A stretch of DNA of 64,000 bases from Anderseniella sp. (GCA_028289645.1 JANQOK010000016.1:558001-622000); one strand, 5' to 3'. Positions 34,719 through 44,420 are shown, counted from the first letter of the stretch. Translations and numbers: made by a program. The notes: a model not told the origin generated them from the sequence alone.

Positions 34719-34747
34719 ATATTGTGCTGCAGGGGCACGAGGTCAAG
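34719..34747 (-). promoter_or_regulatory. Probable hsp20 promoter with a long leader
   Basis: On the minus strand, CTTGAC (34747-34742), a 17-bp spacer and CAATAT (34724-34719). The CTTGA -35 fits alphaproteobacterial sigma-32 as well as the housekeeping factor. The gap to the hsp20 ATG is about 110 bp and contains small inverted repeats (CAAG-CTG-CTTG and AAAG-GG-CTTT) just before the start. Confidence 0.4.
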
Positions 34748-34905
34748 GCGCCGCAAGTGTGCCAAAGGCTCACTTTTCCGGCATTTGAGCAGTTTCAGAT
34801 ATTTAGTCCTCACAAAGAATAAATACCTGCAGGTTCTGGCGATTGCCCTGCAAACATGGTCTATGGGGCGTTAACGAACACTGGCAGGGGGCTCAGAACA
34901 CACCG

Positions 34906-35532
34906 ATGCAGGAGATATTCGAACAGTTCGTCACATTGTGGGTGGTTATCGACCCGATCGGCACAATTCCGGTTTTCGTTGCCGTAACAGCGGGTATCGA
35001 GGCGAAAAAACGCAATCGTGTAGCCATGCATGCAGCCGTGCTGGCAATCTGCGTATTGATGTTCTTCCTGGTCGCGGGGCAGTTCCTCATCGACGCACTG
35101 GGCATCGGCCTGCCCGCGTTCCAGATCGCCGGCGGGCTGATCCTGTTCCTGTTCGCGCTCACCATGATCTTCGGCGATTCAAAGCCGAAACAGGAAATCA
35201 GCAAGCTGGAAACGGACGAGGAGCCGGAGAGTCCGGCGGTGTTTCCGTTGGCCGTGCCTTCACTGGCATCACCCGGAGCCATGCTGGCGGTGGTGCTGCT
35301 CACCGACAACAACCGCTTCAGCTTCACCGAGCAGGCGGTGACGGCCGGGTTGCTGGTTGCGGTGGTTGCGGTCGCCCTGGTGCTGATGCTGCTGGCTGCG
35401 CCGATCCTGAAACTGATCGGCACCAGTGGCGCAGCCATCGTCAGCCGGGTCATGGGCATGATCCTGGCAGCCGTCGCTGTCGACAATGTTATCGCCGCGG
35501 TCCTGGAACTGATAAAGGCCCATGCGGTCTAG
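34906..35532 (+). CDS. MarC family integral membrane protein
   Basis: 208 aa from the ATG at 34906; an upstream in-frame start at 34843 adds residues unlike the family. It has six membrane helices in two repeats. The first begins FVTLWVVIDPIGTIPVFVAVT, the second SLASPGAMLAVVLL with a family-typical proline/glycine motif. MarC proteins were once linked to multiple antibiotic resistance, but the function is unknown. It is convergent with the aminotransferase gene, and an 89-bp gap holds a TTGCCATGGCAA palindrome (35539-35550). Confidence 0.88.
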   Translation: MQEIFEQFVTLWVVIDPIGTIPVFVAVTAGIEAKKRNRVAMHAAVLAICVLMFFLVAGQFLIDALGIGLPAFQIAGGLILFLFALTMIFGDSKPKQEISKLETDEEPESPAVFPLAVPSLASPGAMLAVVLLTDNNRFSFTEQAVTAGLLVAVVAVALVLMLLAAPILKLIGTSGAAIVSRVMGMILAAVAVDNVIAAVLELIKAHAV

Positions 35533-35621
35533 AGTGGATTGCCATGGCAACCGGCTCAGCCAATGAAAGTGGCCGCCTGCATGGAGCAGACGGCCGGATT
35601 CAGTTTTTTCGGCAACAACTG

Positions 35622-37010
35622 TTACGCAGCCGCGACCTTGGTCAGCGCGCGGTCGACGGACGCCACGACTTCATCCAGGTCCGACTTGGTGCAGATCAGC
35701 GCCGGCGAGAAGCACAGCGTGTTGTTGAGACCTGACAGGGACCGGTTGGTGGCACCGATAATGACCGCATCGGTGGCAAAACAGTCCGCCACGATGGCCT
35801 GCGTGGTGCTTTCCGAAACCGGTTCACGGGTGTCGCGGTCAAGCACCAGTTCCATGCCGCAGAACAGTCCTTTGCCGCGCACATCGCCGACCATGGCGTG
35901 CTTTGCCTTCAGGCCCTCGAACTGTTCCAGCAGGTACTCGCCCATGGCGGTGGTGTTTTCCAGGAGCTTCTCGTCCTCCAGGATACGCATGTTTTCCAGC
36001 GCCGCCGCCGGGCCGGCCGCACAGCCGCCGAAGGTGGAGATGTCGCGGAAGTAGCTCATCGGGTCGGACGGGTCGGCCTTGAACTCGTTGAACACGGCTT
36101 CCGTTGTCACCGTGCACGAAATGGCGGCATAACCGGACGCCACGCCCTTGGCCATGGTCACCATGTCGGGCTCGATGCCATAGTGCTGATAGCCGAACCA
36201 TTCGCCGGTGCGGCCCATGCCGCAGACAACTTCGTCGATGATCAGCAGCACATCGTATTTCTTGCAGATTTCCTGGACGCGTTCCCAGTACCCTTTCGGC
36301 GGGGTTATCACACCGCCGCCGGCGGTGACCGGCTCCAGGATCAGGCCGCCGACGGTGTCGGCGCCTTCGCGCAGGATCACCTCTTCAATGGCATTGGCGG
36401 CGCGGATGCCGTAATCGTCCACCTCGCCCCATTGCGAGCGGTATTCCAGGCAGTGCGGCACCTCCACGAAACCGGGCGTAAACGGCCCGTACTGGTCACG
36501 GCGCTCGTTCTGGCCGCATGACGACAAGGCGGTGATGGTGGTGCCGTGATAGTCGCGCTCACGGTACAGGATCTTGTGCTTCTTGCCGCCGTGCTTGTTG
36601 TGGGAAATCTGGCGGACGATCTTGTAGGCCTTCTCATTGGCCTCGGAGCCGGAATTGGAGAAGTAGACCCGCGTCATGCCGGGCATCTTGGAGATCAGCC
36701 GCTCGGCAAACTTGGCGCCGGGAATGCTGCCGGCCGAGTTGGCGAAATAGTTCAGCTGCACAAGCTGGTCGCGCACCGCATCGGCAATGCTTTCGCGGCC
36801 ATAGCCGACATTTACTGTCCAGACACCGCCGGACACCGCATCCAGGTGCTCGCGGCCGGCCGTGTTCCACACGCGCAGTCCCTTGCCTTCGATGATGACA
36901 AGCGGATCCACAGTCTCGAATTTCTTGTGCTGGGTCAGATGGTGCCAGACGTGCTCACGGTCGGCCTCGATGATCCCGCTGAAGTCATTTTCGTTCGCCT
37001 GAAGGTTCAT
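35622..37010 (-). CDS. tpa: Class III aminotransferase, probably taurine-pyruvate aminotransferase
   Basis: 462 aa from the ATG at 37010; the longer open frame is not conserved. Class III motifs: SNSGSEANEKAYKIVRQI (PLP phosphate), LLIIDEVVCGMGRTGEWFG and the Schiff-base lysine in MAKGVASGYAAIS. The opening (EADREHVWHHL and DAVSGGVWTVNVGYGRE) closely resembles Tpa of Rhodobacter and Bilophila. Tpa converts taurine and pyruvate to sulfoacetaldehyde and alanine. No xsc, pta or taurine transporter is nearby, so another omega-amino donor remains possible. Confidence 0.78.
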   Translation of the reverse strand: MNLQANENDFSGIIEADREHVWHHLTQHKKFETVDPLVIIEGKGLRVWNTAGREHLDAVSGGVWTVNVGYGRESIADAVRDQLVQLNYFANSAGSIPGAKFAERLISKMPGMTRVYFSNSGSEANEKAYKIVRQISHNKHGGKKHKILYRERDYHGTTITALSSCGQNERRDQYGPFTPGFVEVPHCLEYRSQWGEVDDYGIRAANAIEEVILREGADTVGGLILEPVTAGGGVITPPKGYWERVQEICKKYDVLLIIDEVVCGMGRTGEWFGYQHYGIEPDMVTMAKGVASGYAAISCTVTTEAVFNEFKADPSDPMSYFRDISTFGGCAAGPAAALENMRILEDEKLLENTTAMGEYLLEQFEGLKAKHAMVGDVRGKGLFCGMELVLDRDTREPVSESTTQAIVADCFATDAVIIGATNRSLSGLNNTLCFSPALICTKSDLDEVVASVDRALTKVAAA

Positions 37011-37249
37011 GGCACTACTCCCTAAATTAAGAAGTCTCATTATCCATCTATCAGGGGGGCACTTGGCAAGGGGATACAGCCAGCCAGAACGGCAAATTAT
37101 GTGGAACCACCTCGTCTGCCCGCAATAATGTGCTGTCAGGGCGCATGTCACCGGATGGCAGGAATTGTCAGCAATTGCCGGTTAGCCTGTGCAAACAGGC
37201 GTTTCAGCTTATGGCAAAGGCGCTGGTCAGGTGGCATAGTGCGCGCATC

Positions 37250-40189
37250 ATGAGTACAGCAGCATCCCGTCCGATCCAGTCCGGTGACCATCTCTATCTG
37301 ATTGATGGCTCCGGCTATATTTTCCGCGCCTACCACGCCTTGCCGCCTCTGACCCGAAAGTCCGACGGGCTGCCGGTGGGCGCGGTGCAGGGCTTCTGCA
37401 ACATGCTGTACAAGCTGCTCAAGCAGATGTCGGCGGATGACAAGCCAACCCATATCGCGGTGATCTTCGACAAGTCGTCGAAATCGTTCCGCAACGAAAT
37501 TTATCCCGACTACAAGGCGCACCGCCCGCCTGCGCCGGAAGACCTTGTGCCGCAGTTCGGCCTGATCCGGCAGGCAACCGAAGCCTTCAACGTGGCCTGC
37601 ATCGAACAGGAAAACTATGAAGCCGACGACCTGATCGCCACCTATGCCACCCAGGCGGCGGCCGTCGGCGCCACGGTCCGCATCGTCTCGTCGGACAAGG
37701 ACCTGATGCAGCTGGTCACCGACGAGGTGAAGCTGCTCGACACCATGAAGGACCGCGCCATCGGCCGTGATGAAGTGATCGAGAAATTTGGCGTACCGCC
37801 TGAAAAAGTTGTTGAAGTACAGGCACTTGCAGGTGACAGCGTGGACAATGTACCGGGCGTTCCCGGCATCGGGGTCAAGACCGGCGCGCAGCTGATCGAG
37901 GAATATGGTGACCTGGAAACCCTGCTGGATCGGGCCGGGGAAATCAAACAGCCGAAACGCCGCGAGAAGCTGATCGAGTTCGCCGACCAGGCCCGTGTGT
38001 CCAAGCAACTGGTGATCCTGAAAACCGATGTGGATGTCGATCATCCGATTGAGGATTTCGGGGTGATTGAGCCGGAAGCCAAAACCCTGATCGGGTTCCT
38101 GAAGGCGCTGGAGTTCAACACGCTGATCAAGCGCGTGTCCGGCGACTTCGAAGCCAGCGCTGCCGATATCGATCCGATCAAGGTGACCTATACCGGCTGG
38201 CCGCCGGAAGGCGCAGATGTGGATGAGCTTGGTGCGCCGGTTTCCAGTGACGACGGCGCGGCGCCTGCGGCCGACATTGCAGATGGCGCGAGCGGCGGCG
38301 ATGCGGCGGCGGTCCTGGCGGACAGGATGCGCAACCTGCCTGCGCCCGATCATGCCACTTACGAACGGGTCACGACCCGGGACCGTCTGGATGCCTGGGT
38401 GGAGATGATCCGCCAGGCCGGCCTGGTTGCGGTCGATACCGAAACCACGTCGCTCGACAACATGCAGGCTAGCCTGTGCGGTATCTCCTTCAGCGTCGAG
38501 CCGGGCAAGGCGTGCTACATCCCGACCGGCCACCGGGCTTCGGACGGGCTGGATTTCGGCGGCGGAGACCTTGAGCAGTTGCCTGAGACGGAGGTCATCG
38601 ACGCACTGAAAGGCGTGCTGGAACATCCGGGCATCCTGAAAATCGGCCAGAACCTGAAATACGACCTGACCGTGTTTCAGCGCCTCGGCATCAACGTGGC
38701 GCCGATCGACGACACCATGTTGCTGTCCTACGCGCTGGATTCAGGCGTCAACGGCCATGGTATGGACGAGCTGGCCGACGTGCATCTCGGCCTCAAGCCG
38801 ATCAAGTTCAAGGACGTGGCCGGCAGCGGCAAGTCACAGGTGACGTTCGACCTGGTGCCGCTGGACCAGGCAACCAGCTATGCGGCGGAAGATGCCGACA
38901 TCACGCTGAGGTTATGGCACGTGCTGAAGCCGCGGCTGGCGGCGGAACATCGCGCCACCGTCTACGAGACGCTGGAGCGCCCGCTGGTGGCGGTGCTGGC
39001 GGCTATGGAGCGCGAAGGCATTCTGGTCGACCGAGCAGTGCTGGCGCGCCTGTCGGGCGAGTTCTCCAAGGATGCCGAGGCGCTGGAGAAACAGGTGCAC
39101 GAACTGGCCGGAGAGAGCTTCAACCTGGGCTCGCCGAAGCAGATCGGTGAAATCCTGTTCGGCAAGCTGGGCCTGCAGGGTGGCAAGAAAACCGCCACCG
39201 GGGCCTGGAGCACCGACAGCCAGGTGATGGAGGATCTGGCCGCTGATGGCGTTGAGCTGGCGCGCAAGCTGCTCGACTGGCGCCAGCTCACCAAGCTGCG
39301 CTCGACCTATACGGACGCGCTCACCGGGCATATCAACCCGGACACCGGCCGCGTGCACACCTCCTACTCGCTGGCATCAACCTCCACCGGCCGGCTGTCG
39401 TCGACCGACCCGAACCTGCAGAACATTCCGGTGCGCACCGCAGAAGGCCGGCAGATCCGGACTGCCTTCGTGGCCAGCCCCGGCCACAAGCTGGTGTCGG
39501 CCGACTACAGCCAGATCGAACTGCGCGTGCTGGCCCATATTGCCGGCATCGACCAGTTGAAGAAGGCGTTTGCCGACGGGCTCGACATTCACGCCATGAC
39601 CGCCTCGGAAATGTTCGACACGCCGGTGGAAGGCATGGACCCGGCGACGCGGCGCAAGGCCAAGGCGATCAACTTCGGCATCATCTACGGCATTTCAGCG
39701 TTCGGGCTGGCCAACCAGCTTGCCATTCCGCGCGAGGAAGCGGGCCGTTACATCAAGACCTATTTCGAGCGCTTTCCCGGCATCAAGGACTACATGGAAC
39801 ACACCAAGGCGTTCTGCCGGGCCAACGGCTATGTGGAGACGGTGTTCGGCCGCCGCATGCATTTTCCACGCATCAAGTCGCCAAACCCGTCGGAACGGGC
39901 GTTTCAGGAGCGCGCCGCCATCAACGCGCCGATCCAGGGTTCAGCCGCCGACATCATCCGCCGCGCCATGATCCGCATGCCGAACGCGCTGGCCAACGCC
40001 GGTCTGAAAGCGAAAATGCTGCTCCAGGTGCACGATGAACTGATCTTCGAAGTGCCTGACGACGAGGCCGACGCAACCATCAAGGTTGCATCGGAAGTCA
40101 TGGTGGCGGCGCCTTTGCCGGCGGTTTCGTTCGCGGTGCCGATCAAGGTGGACGCGCGCGCCGCGGACAACTGGGACGAGGCGCATTGA
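37250..40189 (+). CDS. polA: DNA polymerase I
   Basis: 979 aa from the ATG at 37250; an in-frame start at 37130 adds unconserved residues. The 5'-3' exonuclease is at residues about 15-290 (LIDGSGYIFRAYHALPPL, SSDKDLMQLV). The 3'-5' proofreading exonuclease retains DTETTSLD (Exo I), so it is probably active, as expected for the E. coli type. The polymerase domain has SADYSQIELRVLAHIAG (motif A), KAINFGIIYG (motif B) and LLQVHDELIFEVP (motif C). It repairs gaps and removes RNA primers. It is divergent from the aminotransferase gene. Confidence 0.97.
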   Translation: MSTAASRPIQSGDHLYLIDGSGYIFRAYHALPPLTRKSDGLPVGAVQGFCNMLYKLLKQMSADDKPTHIAVIFDKSSKSFRNEIYPDYKAHRPPAPEDLVPQFGLIRQATEAFNVACIEQENYEADDLIATYATQAAAVGATVRIVSSDKDLMQLVTDEVKLLDTMKDRAIGRDEVIEKFGVPPEKVVEVQALAGDSVDNVPGVPGIGVKTGAQLIEEYGDLETLLDRAGEIKQPKRREKLIEFADQARVSKQLVILKTDVDVDHPIEDFGVIEPEAKTLIGFLKALEFNTLIKRVSGDFEASAADIDPIKVTYTGWPPEGADVDELGAPVSSDDGAAPAADIADGASGGDAAAVLADRMRNLPAPDHATYERVTTRDRLDAWVEMIRQAGLVAVDTETTSLDNMQASLCGISFSVEPGKACYIPTGHRASDGLDFGGGDLEQLPETEVIDALKGVLEHPGILKIGQNLKYDLTVFQRLGINVAPIDDTMLLSYALDSGVNGHGMDELADVHLGLKPIKFKDVAGSGKSQVTFDLVPLDQATSYAAEDADITLRLWHVLKPRLAAEHRATVYETLERPLVAVLAAMEREGILVDRAVLARLSGEFSKDAEALEKQVHELAGESFNLGSPKQIGEILFGKLGLQGGKKTATGAWSTDSQVMEDLAADGVELARKLLDWRQLTKLRSTYTDALTGHINPDTGRVHTSYSLASTSTGRLSSTDPNLQNIPVRTAEGRQIRTAFVASPGHKLVSADYSQIELRVLAHIAGIDQLKKAFADGLDIHAMTASEMFDTPVEGMDPATRRKAKAINFGIIYGISAFGLANQLAIPREEAGRYIKTYFERFPGIKDYMEHTKAFCRANGYVETVFGRRMHFPRIKSPNPSERAFQERAAINAPIQGSAADIIRRAMIRMPNALANAGLKAKMLLQVHDELIFEVPDDEADATIKVASEVMVAAPLPAVSFAVPIKVDARAADNWDEAH

Positions 40190-40253
40190 AGCCGGTCGGG
40201 ACACGCAATACAGGGCGATCAGGGAATATTGTTTTGAGCGGCAGCATTCGGGA

Positions 40254-41117
40254 ATGACAGCCAACTTGCTCATACCAGGACACCGTACTCCGATCATATT
40301 CACCGATCTCGACGGCACACTGCTGGACCACAACACCTATGGCTATGAGCCTGCTCTGCCTGCACTGGCCAGATTGGCGGAGATGAGAGTACCGGTTGTA
40401 CTGGCGAGCAGTAAGACGCAAGCTGAAATGGCTGTTTTTCAGGCTGAATTCCGGCTTAGTGCACCGATGATCTGCGAAAATGGCGGCGGTGTCCACTGGC
40501 CGGCTGACTGGGAGCATGCGCCGGAGCGGGAAACCGCGGTTACCTATCATGAGATTCGCCAGGTAATCGATGACCTGCCCGCAGATATCCGCCGCGCGTT
40601 TTCCGGCTTTGGCGACTGGTCACAAGACAGGCTGATGGCCGAAACGGGATTGCCGCAGGACATGGCAAGGCGAGCAGCGCAGCGGCAATATTCCGAACCG
40701 GGCCTGTGGACCGGCAATGATGAACAGCTGGATGAGTTCATAAATCTCTTGCGCAGTAAGGGGTTAAGGATGATGCGCGGCGGGCGGTTTCAAACCATAT
40801 GCGGACCAGCAACCAAGGTTTCACGGCTGCGCGAGATACGCGATCGCTTCAAGGCCGGCATTTCGCCCGGGCACACCGTTCACACAATTGCTCTAGGGGA
40901 TGCTCCAAACGACGTGGCCATGCTGCAGGCGGCCGACCGGGCGTTCATCATTGCCAATCCGCATGGTCCGGGAATTGCTTCCCTGCCGGAAGAGGCATCG
41001 GGCAAAATCGCACGGTCACAGCTCAGCGGACCGGCCGGCTGGAACCTGTGTATGATGGATGCACTCGACGAATTGGACGGGCTCGCGGTCAGGCGCACAC
41101 AGGCTTCTCCAGGATGA
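40254..41117 (+). CDS. gpgP: Glucosyl(mannosyl)-3-phosphoglycerate phosphatase, HAD family
   Basis: 287 aa HAD type IIB hydrolase. Motif I is FTDLDGTLL (nucleophile Asp18, Asp20), motif II LASSKTQAEM, and motif IV ALGDAPNDVAM. CENGGGVHWP is characteristic of MpgP-type enzymes. It should remove the phosphate from the 3-phosphoglycerate conjugate made by the synthase encoded 33 bp downstream, giving glucosylglycerate. Whether glucose or mannose is preferred cannot be read directly; glucose is inferred from the neighbouring synthase and phosphorylase. It begins 64 bp after polA. Confidence 0.82.
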   Translation: MTANLLIPGHRTPIIFTDLDGTLLDHNTYGYEPALPALARLAEMRVPVVLASSKTQAEMAVFQAEFRLSAPMICENGGGVHWPADWEHAPERETAVTYHEIRQVIDDLPADIRRAFSGFGDWSQDRLMAETGLPQDMARRAAQRQYSEPGLWTGNDEQLDEFINLLRSKGLRMMRGGRFQTICGPATKVSRLREIRDRFKAGISPGHTVHTIALGDAPNDVAMLQAADRAFIIANPHGPGIASLPEEASGKIARSQLSGPAGWNLCMMDALDELDGLAVRRTQASPG

Positions 41118-41150
41118 GGCCGGCAGAACATATGGGCAAGGACACGGATA

Positions 41151-42362
41151 ATGGCTGATTTTCACCAGACCGGCTCGGTTGCAACACTCCACCGTCTTGT
41201 CGGATACGACTACGAGGAGGTTGAGCGGCGTCTGGTCCAGTTTTCCCAGGCACGCCGCATTACTCTGATACTGCCGTCGCTGTTTTCAGAACTGGAAGGC
41301 CCGGCACTGGCGGATATTGTCGGGCACCTTAAAGATGTGCCTTACCTGGACCAGATCGTGATTGGGCTGGACCAGGCAAGTCAGGACCAATTCGAGTTTG
41401 CCAAGCAATACTTCAGTGTCCTGCCGCAGGACCATGTGGTTATCTGGAACGACGGCCCCAACATGAGGGCAGTGCAGAAACGCATTGCGGACGCGGGCCT
41501 CAGTACCGGTGAACCCGGCAAAGGGCGGAATGTCTGGTATTGCCTGGGCTATGTGCTCGCCGCGCAGCGCGCCGACGTGGTCGCGCTGCATGATTGTGAC
41601 ATCCTGACCTATTCACGTGAGCTGCTTGGCCGACTGGTCTACCCGGTGGTGGACCCTTCTTTCAGCTACCTTTTTTGCAAGGGATACTATCCGCGCATTG
41701 CCAATGGACAATTGAACGGCAGGGTTTCCCGCCTGCTTGTCACACCCCTGCTGAACGCGCTTTCCAAGACCGTCGGCAATGACGAATACATCGACTATCT
41801 GAGCGGCTTCCGCTATCCGCTTGCCGGAGAGTTCGCCATGCGAACCTCCATCGTTCCGGACATTCGCATACCGTCCGACTGGGGTCTGGAGATCGGCATC
41901 CTATCGGAAGTTCGGCGAAACACGAACATTCGCGCCATATGCCAGGTTGATATCTCCGATGCCTATGATCACAAGCATCAGCCACTATCTGAAAATGATC
42001 CCGCCAGGGGACTGTCAAAAATGTCGATCGACATCACCAAGGCTGTCATCCGCAAACTGGCCACCGACGGAACGGTGTTCACCTCAGAGACATTCCGAAC
42101 CCTGAAAGCGACCTACTATCGTTGTGCGCTGGATGTGCTGGAGATGTATTACAACGACGCGCGGATGAACAGTCTGCACGTGGACAGGCACAAGGAAGAA
42201 CAGGCGATTGAGCTGTTTGCGGCCAACCTGATCGAAGCAGGTCAGATATTTCTGGAAAATCCCATGGAAACGCCTTTCGTGCCGTCATGGAACCGGGTTG
42301 CGGCGGCAGACCCCGATGTCTTGCACCACCTGTCTCAGGCTGTAGTCGCGGACAATGCCTGA
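41151..42362 (+). CDS. gpgS: Glucosyl-3-phosphoglycerate synthase (GT81-type)
   Basis: 403 aa. The GT-A fold has the metal-binding DxD-like motif ALHDCDILTY at about residue 144, and RNVWYCLGYVLAAQRADVVA just before it. LSGFRYPLAGEFAM and IPSDWGLEIGILSEV form the acceptor and base region of GpgS enzymes. It transfers glucose from a nucleotide sugar to 3-phosphoglycerate. With the phosphatase it makes glucosylglycerate, a compatible solute used under salt stress or nitrogen limitation. It is convergent with the phosphorylase gene, 10 bp apart. Confidence 0.8.
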   Translation: MADFHQTGSVATLHRLVGYDYEEVERRLVQFSQARRITLILPSLFSELEGPALADIVGHLKDVPYLDQIVIGLDQASQDQFEFAKQYFSVLPQDHVVIWNDGPNMRAVQKRIADAGLSTGEPGKGRNVWYCLGYVLAAQRADVVALHDCDILTYSRELLGRLVYPVVDPSFSYLFCKGYYPRIANGQLNGRVSRLLVTPLLNALSKTVGNDEYIDYLSGFRYPLAGEFAMRTSIVPDIRIPSDWGLEIGILSEVRRNTNIRAICQVDISDAYDHKHQPLSENDPARGLSKMSIDITKAVIRKLATDGTVFTSETFRTLKATYYRCALDVLEMYYNDARMNSLHVDRHKEEQAIELFAANLIEAGQIFLENPMETPFVPSWNRVAAADPDVLHHLSQAVVADNA

Positions 42363-42372
42363 AACGCTTCAT

Positions 42373-44154
42373 TCAGCGGCGACTGTCGGTCAGCCAGATG
42401 GTTTGATACGGTCTAAGGGTCAGAACAGAAATCGGGGTATCCCAGCGTCTTCCAGTCAGCAGGTCCAGCCATTGCTCTGCGTGCGCCAGATTGAGCGACA
42501 CCCCGGAAAGCACCTGTGGCAGATCTGATACGTTGGACACACTAATCACGGTTTGAGTGTGGTCCAGACTCACCCGCTCAATACCAAACAACGCGCACCC
42601 CAGCTGAAGCACCACTTGCGACGCGTTGGGGTGAAATGCCGGCTGCTTTGCGCGCAGCTTAATGCGGGACAACAATGTTTCGAATATGTGTCCACGGTTG
42701 CCGTCCGGATCAGCAAGCTCGTTTTCAAGTGACGGGTAATCCAGTTTTGACCGATTGATGCTTCTGTTCTGCCCGGTTGTCTGAACACCTTCATGATCAT
42801 TTGGGGTTGCCAGAAGACTGTGAATGTAAAAGGCAGGAATGCCCTCCAGCGACATCATGATGGTCTGCGAGCAGATGAACCTGTCATTTTGCAAATGGTC
42901 AGGCCCGTCCAGTGTCCCTTTCATTGCATCGTAGAAAGAAATGTTCATTTCGTAAGGATGTTCCTGGCCGTCAGCCAGCTTGCGCATCGACAGCAGGCCG
43001 CCAAACCCGGTGATCGCCTCGACGAGGGACAGTCTGTCTTCATCGTCAAGCAGGCCTTCAACCGGCCGCAACCCCACACCGTCATGAGAGGCGGTGAAAT
43101 TGAGATAGGCGCACCCGGGCTGGGCCGGCGGCATCGACAGGAGCCATCTGTTCAAGGCATCGCTCGACCTCGACAGCAGGGTATGAAGCAGCAACGGTGG
43201 CAGGGAAAAATTGTAGATCGCATGGGCTTCATTGCGATTGCCGAAATACGTCAGATTCTCGTGGTTAGGTACGTTGGTCTCGGTGATCAGAACTATCTTT
43301 TGGCTGCAGTGATCGCACAAGGTGCGCATCAAACGGACAATTTCATGCACCTCAGGCAAGTGGATTGAGGGCAGGCCTGCAACTTTCCAGATATAGGCAA
43401 CTGCATCCAGTCGGATGATCCTCAAACCCCTGTCGATCAAAAACCGCATGATGCGCAGATACTCGATCAGCACGTCGGGGTTTGCGAAGTCGACATCAAC
43501 CTGATCATGGGAAAAAGTGCACCAGACATTCCTTTCGCCGGCGGCGGTCGCCACCCGGTTGAACAATGGATGCGCGCGTGGCCTAACGACATTGCTGAAG
43601 TCCTGCCCGTCTTCCGCGTGCTTGATGTAGTCCACGCCCGGTTTCCGTCCCTGAACAAACTGAACCATCCATTTGTGCGAGCTGGAGATGTGGTTCAGGA
43701 CCAGGTCCCCCATCAGGCCGAACTGTTCGGCTATGCGACCAATATGATGCCAGTCTCCGAGACTGCTGTTGACCGTCATGTAATCCACGACAGCGAAGCC
43801 GTCATCAGAGGTATAGGGAAAGAACGGCAGGATATGAACATTGGGGACGGCACCATCCAGGTGCCGGATCAGGAAGTCCCGCAATAAAACCAGAGGTGGA
43901 TTAATGCCGTCTGTAATGGTGTTGCCATAGGTAATGACAACCGCGTCACTGGAAGACCAGAATTCAGGTGATCCCGTTCTGGGCGACACGGGCACATCAT
44001 CATCAGGCCAGAAGGCCTCAATCACCCGCTCTGACAGAACCGCACAGTCAGAACCGGGATAAATCAGGTCCAGATGTGCTTTCAATCGTACCCGGAGATC
44101 TTGCAGGATATCGCTTTGAGATTGCTGTTCAGCTGTTTCGCTAGTGGCATCCAT
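42373..44154 (-). CDS. Glucosylglycerate phosphorylase (GH13_18, sucrose-phosphorylase-like)
   Basis: 593 aa from the ATG at 44154; a TTG at 44172 adds six residues. GH13 motifs: LRIIRLDAVAYIWK (nucleophile Asp), VLITETNVPNH (acid/base Glu) and LNFTASHDGVGLRP (third acidic residue). HILPFFPYTSDDGFAVVDY matches the sucrose/glucosylglycerate phosphorylase subfamily. It should split glucosylglycerate with phosphate into glucose-1-phosphate and glycerate. It faces the genes that make that compound. Sucrose phosphorylase is the main alternative. Confidence 0.8.
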   Translation of the reverse strand: MDATSETAEQQSQSDILQDLRVRLKAHLDLIYPGSDCAVLSERVIEAFWPDDDVPVSPRTGSPEFWSSSDAVVITYGNTITDGINPPLVLLRDFLIRHLDGAVPNVHILPFFPYTSDDGFAVVDYMTVNSSLGDWHHIGRIAEQFGLMGDLVLNHISSSHKWMVQFVQGRKPGVDYIKHAEDGQDFSNVVRPRAHPLFNRVATAAGERNVWCTFSHDQVDVDFANPDVLIEYLRIMRFLIDRGLRIIRLDAVAYIWKVAGLPSIHLPEVHEIVRLMRTLCDHCSQKIVLITETNVPNHENLTYFGNRNEAHAIYNFSLPPLLLHTLLSRSSDALNRWLLSMPPAQPGCAYLNFTASHDGVGLRPVEGLLDDEDRLSLVEAITGFGGLLSMRKLADGQEHPYEMNISFYDAMKGTLDGPDHLQNDRFICSQTIMMSLEGIPAFYIHSLLATPNDHEGVQTTGQNRSINRSKLDYPSLENELADPDGNRGHIFETLLSRIKLRAKQPAFHPNASQVVLQLGCALFGIERVSLDHTQTVISVSNVSDLPQVLSGVSLNLAHAEQWLDLLTGRRWDTPISVLTLRPYQTIWLTDSRR

Positions 44155-44364
44155 ACGGGAGGTTGTCTGCAAGAGTTGATACTGCCGGTCTCAAGACTAC
44201 ATTGCGGCCAGCGCATTGCAACAAGCAACGTAATTGCAGGTTGTCAGCGATGTCAGCAACACAGTCGTCCCGCTGAGACCTGCTTGAATCATCTCCCAGC
44301 CACCCTGTCACTCCTTAGCTCCGCCCGATTTGATTGTGACAATGGTGTCGCGTAGCTTCTTTGG

Positions 44365-44393
44365 TGATCCGGGATGACGCTGGCTTCGTTTAA
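44365..44393 (+). promoter_or_regulatory. Candidate RpoE (ECF11-type) promoter of the MarR-like gene
   Basis: TGATCC (44365-44370), a 16-bp spacer and CGTTTAA (44387-44393), with the ATG 27 bp downstream. It lies in a 266-bp intergenic region otherwise without features. Confidence 0.45.
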
Positions 44394-44420
44394 CTGCTTG
44401 AAAACAACTGGGGGGACCAG

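Noticed and set aside
35539-35550. TTGCCATGGCAA palindrome between marC and the aminotransferase gene
   Set aside because: Short, within a convergent gap, with no T-run; chance is likely in a region of this size.
37148-38626. 492-codon antisense frame inside polA
   Set aside because: It is the GC-rich shadow of polA, with no ribosome binding site or family resemblance.
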